Made by a program: the position numbers and the translations under genes. Below are positions 35,386 to 44,067 of a stretch of DNA of 64,000 nucleotides, one piece after another. Origin of the DNA: Amycolatopsis azurea DSM 43854 (lineage in GTDB: Bacteria; Actinomycetota; Actinomycetes; Mycobacteriales; Pseudonocardiaceae); the NCBI RefSeq assembly GCF_001995215.1, contig NZ_MUXN01000008.1:138880-202879 (forward strand), read 5' to 3'. Position 1 is the stretch's first letter. Each line of letters starts with the position of its first letter. A model generated the notes under the pieces. The model was not told the origin of the DNA, searched no databases, and was given only the letters and a program-made list of their open reading frames with translations.

Positions 35386-36765
35386 ATGACGAACACCGTG
35401 ACCTGGGACGCTGCTCGCTGGCAGGCCAGGCTGGACGAGCTTCGCGCCGCCCACCACGTGCCGGGCGCGGTGCTCGCCGTGCTGGTGGGTGACGAGATCC
35501 ACGAGCTCGCGAGCGGCGTCCTGCACCGCGGGACCGGGGTCGAGACGACGACCGATTCCGTGTTCCAGCTCGGTTCGATCGCCAAGGTCTACACCGCCAC
35601 CCTGATCATGCGGCTGGCGGAAACGGGCAAGCTGGACCTCGACGCGCCGGTCGTCGAGGTGCTGCCGGAGTTCGAGACGATCGATCCCGACGCGACCGGG
35701 ACGATCACCACCCGGCGGCTGCTGAGCCACCTGAGCGGTCTCACCTGCGATTTCACCCTCGACACCGGGCGGGGTGACGACTGCATCGCCCGCTTCGTCG
35801 AGGCGAGCAAGGGCATCGCGATGGACTGCCCGCCGGGGACCGCGGTCTCCTACAGCAGCGTCGGCTACCAGGTGCTCGGCCGGATCGCCGAGGTGCTGAC
35901 CGGTCTGACCTGGGATCAGGCGCTGAAGGACCTGGTCTTCGCGCCGCTCGGGCTGAAGCAGTCGATGACCCTGCCCGAGGAGGCGCTGAGTTTCCGCGCG
36001 GCGATGAGTCATCTCGGCGAACCGGGGCAGGATCCGGAGCCCGCGTCCGCCTGGGATCTGATGCCGCGTTCGGCGGGACCGGGCGCGCGGGTCATCGCCT
36101 CCGCCGGCGACGTCGTCCGGCTCGCGCGGATGCATCTCGACGGGGGTCTCGCGCCGGACGGGACCCGAGTCCTGGCACCGGAAACGGTCGAGGCCATGCA
36201 GCGCAGGGAAACCGACGTCCCCGACAAGTGGACGGTCAGCGCCGACGGCTGGGGGCTCGGCTGGACGCTCTACGACTGGGACGGCACACCCGGCTTCGGC
36301 CACGACGGCGCGGCCATCGGGCAGTACGCGTACCTGCGGGTGATTCCGTCGGCGGGCGTGGCCGTCGCGCTGGTGACCAACGGCGGCGGCGCACGGCAGC
36401 TCTACGCGGCCCTGTTCCGGGAACTGCTCGGCGAGATCGCCGACGTCCGGATCCCCGAGGCCTTCGCACCGCCCGCCGAACCGCCGGCTGTGGACATGAC
36501 GCGGTTCGCGGGTGTCTACCGCAGGGAAGGCGTGGTCATCACAGTGACCGAAGACCTGAAGCTGAGGTACGAATTCGTCGGCGGGATGGCGGATTACTCG
36601 CCGCCGCTGGACATGGACCTGGTGCCCGTCACGGGCACTGTCTTCGCGGCGGCAGGGGCCGGGCCGTCGTTCAGCGAAGACTGGATGCCTGTGGTGTTCT
36701 CGACGCTTTCGACCGGCACCGAGTGTGTCTACATCGGGATGCGTGCCGCGCCGAAGGACGCCTAG
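35386..36765 (+). CDS. Serine hydrolase, class C beta-lactamase fold
   Basis: 459 residues. SxxK in QLGSIAKVYT (S64, K67), a Tyr motif YSSVGYQ in place of the usual YxN (about 158-164) and FGHDG near 304 as the KTG counterpart. A C-terminal beta-barrel-like extension starts near 370 (DMTRFAGVYRREGVV). No signal peptide, so probably a cytosolic esterase or peptidase rather than an antibiotic-resistance enzyme. The ATG at 35386 follows GAGGGAAGACGC. Its stop overlaps the end of the convergent gene by 4 bases. Confidence 0.85.
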   Translation: MTNTVTWDAARWQARLDELRAAHHVPGAVLAVLVGDEIHELASGVLHRGTGVETTTDSVFQLGSIAKVYTATLIMRLAETGKLDLDAPVVEVLPEFETIDPDATGTITTRRLLSHLSGLTCDFTLDTGRGDDCIARFVEASKGIAMDCPPGTAVSYSSVGYQVLGRIAEVLTGLTWDQALKDLVFAPLGLKQSMTLPEEALSFRAAMSHLGEPGQDPEPASAWDLMPRSAGPGARVIASAGDVVRLARMHLDGGLAPDGTRVLAPETVEAMQRRETDVPDKWTVSADGWGLGWTLYDWDGTPGFGHDGAAIGQYAYLRVIPSAGVAVALVTNGGGARQLYAALFRELLGEIADVRIPEAFAPPAEPPAVDMTRFAGVYRREGVVITVTEDLKLRYEFVGGMADYSPPLDMDLVPVTGTVFAAAGAGPSFSEDWMPVVFSTLSTGTECVYIGMRAAPKDA

Positions 36766-37082
36766 TTCAGCGGTCTCGGACCGATTTCGCGTTCGAGGAA
36801 GCGGTGGTACTCGATGGCCGCCACGGAATTCTCGAGCTGTTCGAACGTCGGCGCGGGGAGCGCGCCGTTGAAGACGATCGTCAGGCTCTTCCTAGGGATG
36901 TTGATGACGTACGGATCGACGCCGAGTTCTTCGCAGTACTCGCGCAGGACGGCGGTCCAATGGTCCAGGTCCTCGTGCTCGCCGAGGTGCTCCCACCGGG
37001 CGACGATCCAGTTGCCGTTGATCAGCTGGCCCGCCATCTCCCGCGGATGGTGGACCATGTACGGCTCGGCGACGTCGTTCAT
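36762..37082 (-). CDS. Hypothetical 106-residue protein in XRE-DUF397 module
   Basis: 106 residues, mixed alpha/beta, no signal or membrane segment, and no family I recognise. Marked features: NGNWIVARWEHL near 24-35 and a PRKSLTIVFNGALPAPTFEQLE stretch. The start at 37080-37082 overlaps the DUF397 stop (ATGA), so the two are translationally coupled. Given that XRE/DUF5753 and DUF397 genes normally form a pair, this third protein may be an accessory of that system. Function not assigned. Confidence 0.65.
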   Translation of the reverse strand: MNDVAEPYMVHHPREMAGQLINGNWIVARWEHLGEHEDLDHWTAVLREYCEELGVDPYVINIPRKSLTIVFNGALPAPTFEQLENSVAAIEYHRFLEREIGPRPLN

Positions 37083-37288
37083 CGTCCGAGGTGATCGAGG
37101 AGTGCGGCGAACGACGCGGCCGGGAGCACCAGGATCGGCCGGGTCTCGTCCGGCAGCGCCCACTGCTTGGTGTCCCGGATGCCGACGAGGCCGGGCGCGC
37201 CGCCCACCTCGACACAGGCGTTCTCTTCCCAGTGCGTGTAGGTCGACTTGTGCCAACCGGTCATGTTCTCGTGCCATGTGGTGGTCAT
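37079..37288 (-). CDS. DUF397 protein, partner of XRE regulator
   Basis: 69 residues. The core GWHKSTYTHWEENACVEV is the DUF397 signature (W-x-KSSxS-x-xx-xxCVEV), followed by VGIRDTKQWALPDETRPIL and a final helix FAALLDHLG. DUF397 proteins are actinobacteria-specific and usually sit beside an XRE regulator with a DUF5753 domain, often in developmental loci. Here that regulator lies 197 bp upstream on the same strand. ATG at 37286-37288 with AGGAGG-like CCCTCC complement upstream. Confidence 0.9.
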   Translation of the reverse strand: MTTTWHENMTGWHKSTYTHWEENACVEVGGAPGLVGIRDTKQWALPDETRPILVLPAASFAALLDHLGR

Positions 37289-37448
37289 AGGAGGGCCTTT
37301 CCCCAGTGACTGTTTCGGCAAGTAGACGGGTTGCGGCGCAGCAAGGTTGGCGAGATCGGGTGATCTGTCCCGAATGGTCGGTGAACGGCTCGGCCGATCG
37401 CGTTCGGCGCACGAAAAGGGACCTTCACCGACAGCCGCTTTACTCACG

Positions 37449-37467
37449 ATGCACCGTCAGGGTGCAT
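37449..37467. promoter_or_regulatory. 7-bp hairpin between XRE gene and DUF397 gene
   Basis: ATGCACC (37449-37455) and GGTGCAT (37461-37467) with a 5-base loop, 18 bases after the XRE stop and about 160 bases upstream of DUF397. Either a short terminator of the regulator gene or the operator it binds. Confidence 0.45.
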
Positions 37468-37485
37468 AGCGCAAAGGGTCTTTGG

Positions 37486-38319
37486 TCACTGAAGTGGTTC
37501 GACCGCGAGCTTTCGGTAGTCGGCCGCGATCCGCGTCAGATGCGAGCAGGCGATGTCGTCGTAAGTGGCGTAGCGCTCGACTTCGGCGAAGTTCTTTTCG
37601 TAGTCGGCGACTTCGCGTTCGTCCGTGACGAGCGCCGTGGCCGTCTGGGTCCCGAGGAGCACCGCGCGCGAGTCGTAGATGTCGAAACCGTGGAGGACGG
37701 GGACCGACACCGCCGTGGTCCACGGGATCACGCCCAGCCGCACCCGGCCCCGGCACGACAGCTCGATGAGGTGACCGAGCTGAGCCAGCATGGTCTCCGC
37801 CCCGCCCATGTTCCAGCGCAGCGCGCCTTCGGTCACCACGAAGTGGAACTCGCGGTCGGAGTCGAGGATCCGCTGGCGCTCCAGCCGGGCGTCGATCGTC
37901 TGGTCGCGTTCGGCGTCCGGCAGGGAGTCGCCGAACAGCGCGGTGATGTAGGCGCGGGTCTGGAGCAGGCCGAACACGATGGTCGGCTGGAAACTCCGGA
38001 TGCGGGCGGACGCCGTCTCGATCTTGCCGATGCGTTGCTGCATCCGCCAGGCGCCGCGCTGGAAGACGACGCGGGCGGACGACGCCTCCTCGCGGAGGTC
38101 CCGGGTGATCGCGACCAGTTCCCGCCGGATCTTCGCGGGCGCGCGGTAGGCGCGGCACAGCGCGACGACCTGCTCCTCGGTCGGCATGAACGCGCCGGTC
38201 TCGACGCGGGAGACCTTGGACTGGCTGAGGCTCGTGAGCCTGGCCGCCTCGGTTCCGGACAACCCGGCGGCCTTGCGCAGACGGCGCAATTCGGCGGAAA
38301 GCTGGTCTTGGTTCGTCAC
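37486..38319 (-). CDS. XRE-family regulator with DUF5753 domain
   Basis: 277 residues. N-terminal helix-turn-helix (about 7-62: ELRRLRKAAGLSGTEAARLTSLSQSKVSRVETG) and a large DUF5753 domain (about 95-275, beginning SFQPTIVFGLLQTRAYI). Such proteins pair with DUF397 genes in actinomycetes (WhiJ/AbaA-like systems), commonly affecting development or antibiotic production. GTG at 38317-38319 gives VTNQDQ. DUF397 and the 106-residue gene follow on the same strand. The ligand and operator are unknown. Confidence 0.9.
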   Translation of the reverse strand: MTNQDQLSAELRRLRKAAGLSGTEAARLTSLSQSKVSRVETGAFMPTEEQVVALCRAYRAPAKIRRELVAITRDLREEASSARVVFQRGAWRMQQRIGKIETASARIRSFQPTIVFGLLQTRAYITALFGDSLPDAERDQTIDARLERQRILDSDREFHFVVTEGALRWNMGGAETMLAQLGHLIELSCRGRVRLGVIPWTTAVSVPVLHGFDIYDSRAVLLGTQTATALVTDEREVADYEKNFAEVERYATYDDIACSHLTRIAADYRKLAVEPLQ

Positions 38320-38450
38320 GCACGGCTTTCTGGGGCGATCGCGGTTACCGAAGACCTGGCGAACCGGACGAGCCGGACTCGCCAGATCAGCAACGATAGC
38401 CCGCGAAAGCCCGTTCCGCGCGGTCCGAGAGAGCGCCCTTTCGGCCAGTT

Positions 38451-38669
38451 TCAGCGAGGAAGGGCCGAAGCCCGCCAAGCTCCTTCGCCGGGGGCGAGCG
38501 GGGCCCGCACCAGCGAGGCCTTGTCCGCCCACCAGGAGTTCCGCTTCGGCGCCGGTTCCGGTGCCCGAGCACTCGCCGCCGCCGCGACGACGGCGGTGAG
38601 CGCGGCGAGTTCGACGTCGCTCGGATCGCCCTTCACGACCCGCAGCAGCGGGGTTTCCGGCGCGCTCAC
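38451..38669 (-). CDS. Acyl-CoA carboxylase epsilon subunit
   Basis: 72 residues, small epsilon subunit of actinobacterial propionyl/acetyl-CoA carboxylases, which bridges the alpha and beta chains and stimulates activity. Signature [20 protein letters not shown] (9-28), then an Ala-rich linker and [24 protein letters not shown], typical of the C-terminus. The GTG at 38667-38669 overlaps the beta-chain stop (GTGA). It reads directly after that gene, confirming the pair. Confidence 0.92.
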   Translation of the reverse strand: MSAPETPLLRVVKGDPSDVELAALTAVVAAAASARAPEPAPKRNSWWADKASLVRAPLAPGEGAWRASALPR

Positions 38670-40303
38670 AGCGGGATGTTCCCGTGCTTCTTGGGCGGCA
38701 GCGTCTCCCGTTTGCCCTGGAGCAGCGAGAGCGCCTTCGCGATGTGGCCGCGGGTGTGCGCGGGCACGATCACCGAGTCGACGTAACCGCGCTCGGCCGC
38801 CGCGTACGGGTTCAAGAGCGTGTCTTCGTACTCCTGGATCAGCTCGGCGCGCAACGCGTCGACGTCCTTGCCGTCGGCGGCGGCCGCGGCGAGCGTCTTG
38901 CGGTGCACGATGTTCGCCGCGCCCTGCGCGCCCATGACCGCGACCTGCGCCGTCGGCCAGGCCAGGTTGACGTCCGCTCCGAGGTGCTTCGACCCCATGA
39001 CGTCGTACGCGCCGCCGTAGGCCTTGCGGGTGATTACGGTGACGAGCGGGACGGTCGCTTCGGCGTAGGCGTAGATCAGCTTCGCGCCGCGCCGGATGAT
39101 GCCGTTCCACTCCTGGTCGGTGCCGGGCAGGAAGCCCGGGACGTCGACGAAGGTCAGCACCGGGATGTTGAACGCGTCGCAGGTGCGCACGAACCGCGCG
39201 GCCTTCTCGGAAGCGTCGATGTCGAGGCAGCCGGCGAACTGGGTGGGCTGGTTCGCCACGATGCCGACGCTGCGTCCGTCCACCCGGCCGAAGCCGACCA
39301 GGATGTTGGGCGCGAACAGCTCGTGCACCTCGAGGAAGTCGCCGTCGTCGACGATGCGGTTGATGACCTCGTGCATGTCGTACGGCTGGTTCGGCGAGTC
39401 CGGGATCAGCGTGTCGAGCTCGCGGTCGGATTCGGTGACGTCGTCGAAGAATCCGGGCTTGGGTGCGTCGGTCTCGAACAGCGGAGCCTCGGACAGGTTA
39501 TTGGCCGGGAGGAACGAAAGCAGTTCCTTGACGTAGGCGATCGCGTCGTCGTCGTCCGAACCGAGGTAGTGCGCGACACCCGAACGGGTGTTGTGCGTGC
39601 GCCCGCCGCCGAGTTCCTCGAAGGAGACCTCCTCGCCGGTCACGGTCTTCACGACGTCGGGGCCGGTGATGAACATGTGCGAGGTCTTGTCGACCATCAC
39701 CACGAAGTCGGTCAGCGCGGGGGAGTAGACGTGCCCGCCCGCGTTCGCGCCCATGATCAGCGAGATCTGCGGGATGACGCCGGACGCCTTGACGTTGCGG
39801 TTGAAGATCTCGCCGTACAGCCCGAGCGAGACGACGCCTTCCTGGATGCGCGCGCCGCCGCCCTCGTTGATGCCGATGATCGGGCGGCCGGTCTTGATCG
39901 CCAAGTCCATCACCTTGACGATCTTTTCGCCGTACACCTCGCCGAGCGAGCCGCCGAAGACGGTGACGTCCTGGCTGAACACGCACACCGGGCGGCCGTC
40001 GACGGTGCCGTAGCCGGTGACGACGCCGTCGCCGTAGGGCCGGTTCTTCTCCTGACCGAAGTTGACCGAGCGGTGCTTCGCCAGCTCGTCCAGTTCGACG
40101 AACGAGCCTTCGTCCAGCAGCAGGTCGATCCGTTCGCGGGCGGTCTTCTTGCCCTTGGCGTGCTGTTTCTCCACCGCCCTCGCGGAACCCGCGTGCACCG
40201 CCTCGTCGTACCGGCGGTACAGGTCGGCCAGCTTGCCGGCCGTGGTGTGGATGTCCGGTTCGTTCTCGGGCGGCGTCCCGAGCGGCTCCGTCGCACTGCT
40301 CAT
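38666..40303 (-). CDS. Acyl-CoA carboxylase beta chain (propionyl-CoA type)
   Basis: 545 residues, carboxyltransferase that moves CO2 from biotin to propionyl-CoA, giving (S)-methylmalonyl-CoA. Both crotonase-like halves are present, with oxyanion glycines in [13 protein letters not shown] (about 144-156) and [14 protein letters not shown] near 424. It resembles AccD5/PccB more than acetyl-CoA-specific chains. ATG at 40301-40303. Forms an operon with the epsilon gene; the alpha chain at 25511 and the ligase at 53221 supply the rest. Its product feeds the mutase at 4940-8988 after epimerisation. Confidence 0.95.
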   Translation of the reverse strand: MSSATEPLGTPPENEPDIHTTAGKLADLYRRYDEAVHAGSARAVEKQHAKGKKTARERIDLLLDEGSFVELDELAKHRSVNFGQEKNRPYGDGVVTGYGTVDGRPVCVFSQDVTVFGGSLGEVYGEKIVKVMDLAIKTGRPIIGINEGGGARIQEGVVSLGLYGEIFNRNVKASGVIPQISLIMGANAGGHVYSPALTDFVVMVDKTSHMFITGPDVVKTVTGEEVSFEELGGGRTHNTRSGVAHYLGSDDDDAIAYVKELLSFLPANNLSEAPLFETDAPKPGFFDDVTESDRELDTLIPDSPNQPYDMHEVINRIVDDGDFLEVHELFAPNILVGFGRVDGRSVGIVANQPTQFAGCLDIDASEKAARFVRTCDAFNIPVLTFVDVPGFLPGTDQEWNGIIRRGAKLIYAYAEATVPLVTVITRKAYGGAYDVMGSKHLGADVNLAWPTAQVAVMGAQGAANIVHRKTLAAAAADGKDVDALRAELIQEYEDTLLNPYAAAERGYVDSVIVPAHTRGHIAKALSLLQGKRETLPPKKHGNIPL

Positions 40304-40414
40304 GAAACCGCAGCCTAGCTACTCGACGGTCACTTCGCGTGTGGCGTAGGCAACGTCCTTCGCCGGAGGGAGGCGGGTAGGGGGAGGTGAGCGGCGCGGA
40401 CCCAGCTCGGTACA

Positions 40415-40468
40415 GGTGGTCGTGAGTGGTAAGTGTCGTTCTAACGACACTTACCACTCACGACCACC
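40415..40468. repeat. Family A palindrome, perfect and longest copy
   Basis: Exact 26-base arms 40415-40440 and 40443-40468 (GGTGGTCGTGAGTGGTAAGT onward) separated by CT. It lies 33 bases after the response-regulator stop and upstream of the carboxylase gene on the same strand. Probable terminator for the kinase-regulator operon. Confidence 0.88.
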
Positions 40469-40501
40469 CCGACCGACGCCCATCCGCCATGCCCCACCCT
40501 T

Positions 40502-41164
40502 CTAGACCGAGGCCCGGACCAGCCCGGATTCGTAGGCGGCGATCACCAGCTGCGCCCGGTCCCGGGCCGCGAGTTTGTGCAGGAGGTGGCTGATGTGCGT
40601 CTTCACCGTCGCCAGCCCGAGGTGCAGCGACCCGGCGATCTCGTCGTTCGACAGGCCCCGCGCGATCAGGCTCAGGACCTCCCGCTCGCGCGCGGTGATG
40701 TTGTCGAGCGAGGCCGCGACGCGCTGGCCGGGTTCGGGCAGCCGGGCGAACTCGGCGATGAGCCTGCGCATGATCGACGGGGCGAGCAGTCCTTCGCCCG
40801 CCGCGACGACCCGGATCGCGGTCAGCAGCTCGGCGGGCGGAGTGTCCTTCAGCAGGAATCCGCTCGCGCCCGCGCGCAGCGCAGAATAGACGTAGGCGTC
40901 GAGGTCGAACGTCGTCAGCATCAGCACGTGGACGCCTTCGGTGGCGGACGACGAGCAGATCCGCCGGGTCGCCTCGATGCCGTCCATCTCCGGCATGCGG
41001 ACGTCCATCAGCACGACGTCGGGGCGTTCCTGCTCGGCCAGTTCCGCCGCTTCCGCGCCGTCGCCCGCCTCCCCGACGACTTCGAGGTCCGGCGCGCTGT
41101 CGACGAGCACGCGGAAGCTGCCGCGCAGCAGCGCCTGGTCGTCGGCGATCAGTACGCGGATCAT
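40502..41164 (-). CDS. NarL/LuxR-type response regulator
   Basis: 220 residues. Receiver domain with acidic pair IADD (6-9) and phospho-acceptor Asp in VLMDVRMP (D54), and a C-terminal LuxR helix-turn-helix (ITAREREVLSLIARGLSNDEIAGSLHLGLATVKTHISHLL, about 152-195). The ATG overlaps the kinase stop (ATGA, 41161-41164), so it is the cognate partner of the adjacent histidine kinase. Target genes are not visible; a terminator-like palindrome follows. Confidence 0.95.
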   Translation of the reverse strand: MIRVLIADDQALLRGSFRVLVDSAPDLEVVGEAGDGAEAAELAEQERPDVVLMDVRMPEMDGIEATRRICSSSATEGVHVLMLTTFDLDAYVYSALRAGASGFLLKDTPPAELLTAIRVVAAGEGLLAPSIMRRLIAEFARLPEPGQRVAASLDNITAREREVLSLIARGLSNDEIAGSLHLGLATVKTHISHLLHKLAARDRAQLVIAAYESGLVRASV

Positions 41165-42312
41165 CGTGCCCCCATTTCCTTGGCGGCGTACGGCAGCCGC
41201 GCGTACACCCGGAATCCCCCGGCGGGCAGCGGGCCCGCCTCGAAGTCACCACCGTAGACCGCGACGCGTTCGCGCATGCCGATCAAACCGTGGCCGCCGA
41301 CGGTCGCGGGCGAGCCTTCGCCGCGGCCGTCGTCGACGATCTCGACGCTGACCTCGCCCGGTTCTTCGGTGATCGTGATCCGGCAGGCCGACGGCCCCGC
41401 GTGCTTCACGACGTTGGTCACCGCCTCCTGCGTGATGCGGTAGACGGAGAGCGCGACGCCTTCGGGAAGGTCGTCGATCAGCTCGCCGGTCAGCTCGACG
41501 CGCACCCCGGCCTGTCCGGCGCGTTCGGCCAGCGTGCGCAGGTCGGAGAGCTTCGGCGCGGGGCCGAGCGCGGCCTCGGGGGTGCCGTCGCCGGAGCGCA
41601 GGACGCCGAGCATCCGCCGGAGTTCGACGAGGGTTTCGCGGCTCGTGAGTTCGATGACCCGCAGCGCTTCCTGCGCTTCCTCGGGTTGTTCCCGGGCGAC
41701 GTGGTTGCCGACGGCCGCCTTGACCGCGATCAGGCTCATGCTGTGCGCGACGACGTCGTGCATCTCGCGCGCGATCCGCAGGCGTTCGTCGGAAACGGCC
41801 TGATCGGCCTGGGTTTCGGCGAGCTGGACCAGGTTCGCGCGCCGTTGCCGCGTCATCCAGCCCAGCGCCCACGAGCCCGCCACCCCGCCGCCCGCCAAGG
41901 CTGTCGAAGCGAGTGTGTTCGGCCCGAGCCGGAAAAGTTCGAAGCCCACGACGACGGCCAGACCGAGGCCCATCGTGATCAGCGAGCGGGACCGCGGGTA
42001 TTCCAGCGCCACGGTGTACAGGGCGCATCCGATGGCCAGGAGAGCGGTCGGACCGAGCGCATTGCCGGAGAGGAAGCCAGGGAGCAAGCTGACCAGGCCG
42101 AGGCCGTAGGCGACCAGGGGCAGGTGGCGGCGCAGCGCGATCGCGAGGCCGCTGGCGGCGATCGTCGCCCACGCGAGCCACAACGGGATGGCGACGACGA
42201 ACGTCCAGACCCCCGCGGCGAGGTTCCCGCCGACGGCCACGACGACTACCAGCGCGAGCGCCGCGTCGATCGTGTACGCGATCCGGCGGGGGAGCGCCGA
42301 CGGTTGTTTCAT
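41161..42312 (-). CDS. Histidine kinase, HisKA_3 type
   Basis: 383 residues. Five or six N-terminal membrane helices (about 11-150) with almost no external loop, then HisKA_3 dimerisation with the phosphorylated His in AREMHDVVAHSMS (H185), and an HATPase region (ITQEAVTNVVKHA, DDGRGEG, GHGLIGMRERV). The lack of a large sensor domain suggests an intramembrane stress sensor, like cell-envelope kinases. Gene pair with the response regulator. Confidence 0.93.
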   Translation of the reverse strand: MKQPSALPRRIAYTIDAALALVVVVAVGGNLAAGVWTFVVAIPLWLAWATIAASGLAIALRRHLPLVAYGLGLVSLLPGFLSGNALGPTALLAIGCALYTVALEYPRSRSLITMGLGLAVVVGFELFRLGPNTLASTALAGGGVAGSWALGWMTRQRRANLVQLAETQADQAVSDERLRIAREMHDVVAHSMSLIAVKAAVGNHVAREQPEEAQEALRVIELTSRETLVELRRMLGVLRSGDGTPEAALGPAPKLSDLRTLAERAGQAGVRVELTGELIDDLPEGVALSVYRITQEAVTNVVKHAGPSACRITITEEPGEVSVEIVDDGRGEGSPATVGGHGLIGMRERVAVYGGDFEAGPLPAGGFRVYARLPYAAKEMGAR

Positions 42313-42381
42313 ACGCGAAAACCTAACCGGACGGGCGCCGCTTCCGCGTCCGTCCGGTGGAGGTCATCCCCTGGGGGGAGA

Positions 42382-43200
42382 TCAGCTTCCGTGCGCCGCC
42401 GCGAAGAACTCCTTGAGCTTTTCGCGCCAGCCTCGCAGCGCCTCGGGCACGACGTCGTCGTGTCCGGCCGGGACGGTCCGGGTCACCTCGACCATGGTGC
42501 CGTCGAGATCGGAGTGGGTGAACTCCCAGCGGACGACGCCGCCCTGCGGCAGCGAGATCTCCAGCAGGCGCGGGGGTTCTTCGCGGATGATCGTGCCTTC
42601 GGCCTTTTCGGCGGTGAGAAGGGGCCAGACCTCGTCGAGGGGTTTCCAAACCAGGTCGCGGCGGAAGCGGATCACCTTGCCGTCGCCGGTTTCCAGGACC
42701 TCGCCGTCCGCGAGCCCGAACTCCTCGACGTAGGCCTCGATCGGGCCGACCCAGTCCTTCGGCTGCTCGTACTCTTCGCCGTCGAGCGACGCGGTGAGCG
42801 CGACGAGGCAGCTGTCCCAGCCGGCGGCGGTGCGCCCCGCCGCGATCCTGGCGATGGCGGGTTCGCCCCGGCCGAACGTGTGCGTGAACAGCAGACGGCT
42901 GCCGTCGCCGTCCGGGATGATCTCCCAGCGCAGCACGTCTTCGTTCCAGCTGAACGCGAACACGCGAGGCTCGTCGGCTTCGAGGACCTTGCCCGTCGTC
43001 GGGGTCTCTTCGCCTTCGAAGGTGAACTCGATGGTTCCGCCCGGTCGCAGGTCGACGACGACCGCCGCGGGGAACCACTTCGCGAGCTCCGACGGTTCGG
43101 TGACGGCCCGCCAGACGCGCTCCGGGCGGTGCGCGAGACGGCGTTCGATCCGCAGCGCGGGACGCTCTCCGACGGTTTCCAACCGGGCGCGAGGGGTCAC
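42382..43200 (-). CDS. Tandem SRPBCC (AHSA1-like) domain protein
   Basis: 272 residues, two START-like folds in a row. The first (about 18-135) has LAHRPERVWRAVTEPSELAKWFPA and GKVLEADEPRVFAFSW; the second (about 150-265) contains VWPLLTAEKAEGTII and VRWEFTHSDLDGTMVEVTRTV. These folds bind hydrophobic ligands; no catalytic residue is evident. GTG at 43198-43200 with GGAGGT upstream. A CCTAAT/ATTAGG dyad (43209-43252) lies in its short upstream gap. Function unknown. Confidence 0.82.
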   Translation of the reverse strand: MTPRARLETVGERPALRIERRLAHRPERVWRAVTEPSELAKWFPAAVVVDLRPGGTIEFTFEGEETPTTGKVLEADEPRVFAFSWNEDVLRWEIIPDGDGSRLLFTHTFGRGEPAIARIAAGRTAAGWDSCLVALTASLDGEEYEQPKDWVGPIEAYVEEFGLADGEVLETGDGKVIRFRRDLVWKPLDEVWPLLTAEKAEGTIIREEPPRLLEISLPQGGVVRWEFTHSDLDGTMVEVTRTVPAGHDDVVPEALRGWREKLKEFFAAAHGS

Positions 43201-43252
43201 GGTTACCTCCTAATGTGCCTCCAGAGGAATATAACCGTGACGTGATATTAGG

Positions 43253-44023
43253 TCAAACGTCGAGGTGGACCCCCATGCCCCTCCGGCCGGGCGCGAGGTC
43301 GTCGCGCAGGACGAGGTTGTCGTCGTAGTCGCCGCCGTTCTGGTGGCGGAACGGGATCGGGTCCTGAGTGGACAGTGTTCGCAGGCGCTCCCGCAGCGCT
43401 TCCGCGGCGACGTCGTACTGCTCGGCCGAGGCGCGGTCGGCGCCGCAGATCGTCAGTGGGGGAAGGACGGACATTCCTGTGTACCAAAGGGCTCCGTGCT
43501 GCAGTGGGAAGAGGATCTCGCTGACTTCGCCGTTGATGCCGCGCGGTCCGATCGCGGCCTGCGACGTGCCCGTGGTCAGGACGACCATGGCGCGCTTCCC
43601 AGCCAGCGCACCTTCACCGTAGCGGGCTGTCCGGCCGTCCGGACGCTGGACGCCGTACGCGAATCCCTTGACGAAGACGCGGTCGAACCAGCCTTTGAGG
43701 ATGGCGGGCATTCCGTACCACCACAGGGGGAACTGGACGATCACGGTATCCGCCCACGCCAGTTTTTCGTGTTCGGCACGGATGTCGGCGCTGAGCTCGC
43801 CGGTCAGCAAGGCGGTCTTCGACGTCGGGCCGACGAACAGCCGGTCGCTTCCCGCGGCCGAGCCGAAGTCGTCGGCATCGACGACGGGATTCCACTTCAT
43901 CGCGTACAGGTCGGATTCCCGGACTTCGGCGCCCTGTTCGCGAAGGGCGCGTACGCCCTCGTCGCGCAGCGAGCCGCCGAAGGAACGGGATTCAGGGTGG
44001 GCGAAGATCCACAGCACGTTCAT
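43253..44023 (-). CDS. Flavodoxin-fold NAD(P)H oxidoreductase
   Basis: 256 residues, KefF/MdaB-like quinone reductase. N-terminal VLWIFAHPESRSFGGSL (3-19) binds FMN phosphate; DTVIVQFPLWWYGMPAILKGWFDRV (about 93-117) is the flavin-contact segment; VVLTTGTS near 151 supports the ring. Reduces quinones or nitro/azo compounds with NAD(P)H in the cytosol. Divergent from an AraC/GlxA-type regulator 44 bases away, its probable controller. Confidence 0.9.
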   Translation of the reverse strand: MNVLWIFAHPESRSFGGSLRDEGVRALREQGAEVRESDLYAMKWNPVVDADDFGSAAGSDRLFVGPTSKTALLTGELSADIRAEHEKLAWADTVIVQFPLWWYGMPAILKGWFDRVFVKGFAYGVQRPDGRTARYGEGALAGKRAMVVLTTGTSQAAIGPRGINGEVSEILFPLQHGALWYTGMSVLPPLTICGADRASAEQYDVAAEALRERLRTLSTQDPIPFRHQNGGDYDDNLVLRDDLAPGRRGMGVHLDV

Positions 44024-44067
44024 GTCCCCACCGTCGCGCGGCCGGGTGACCCGGCACGAGTGGCTCG

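Noticed and set aside
35386..36765. True antibiotic-degrading beta-lactamase
   Set aside because: No signal peptide, and the Tyr motif reads YSS not YxN; family members of this kind are mostly esterases or peptidases.
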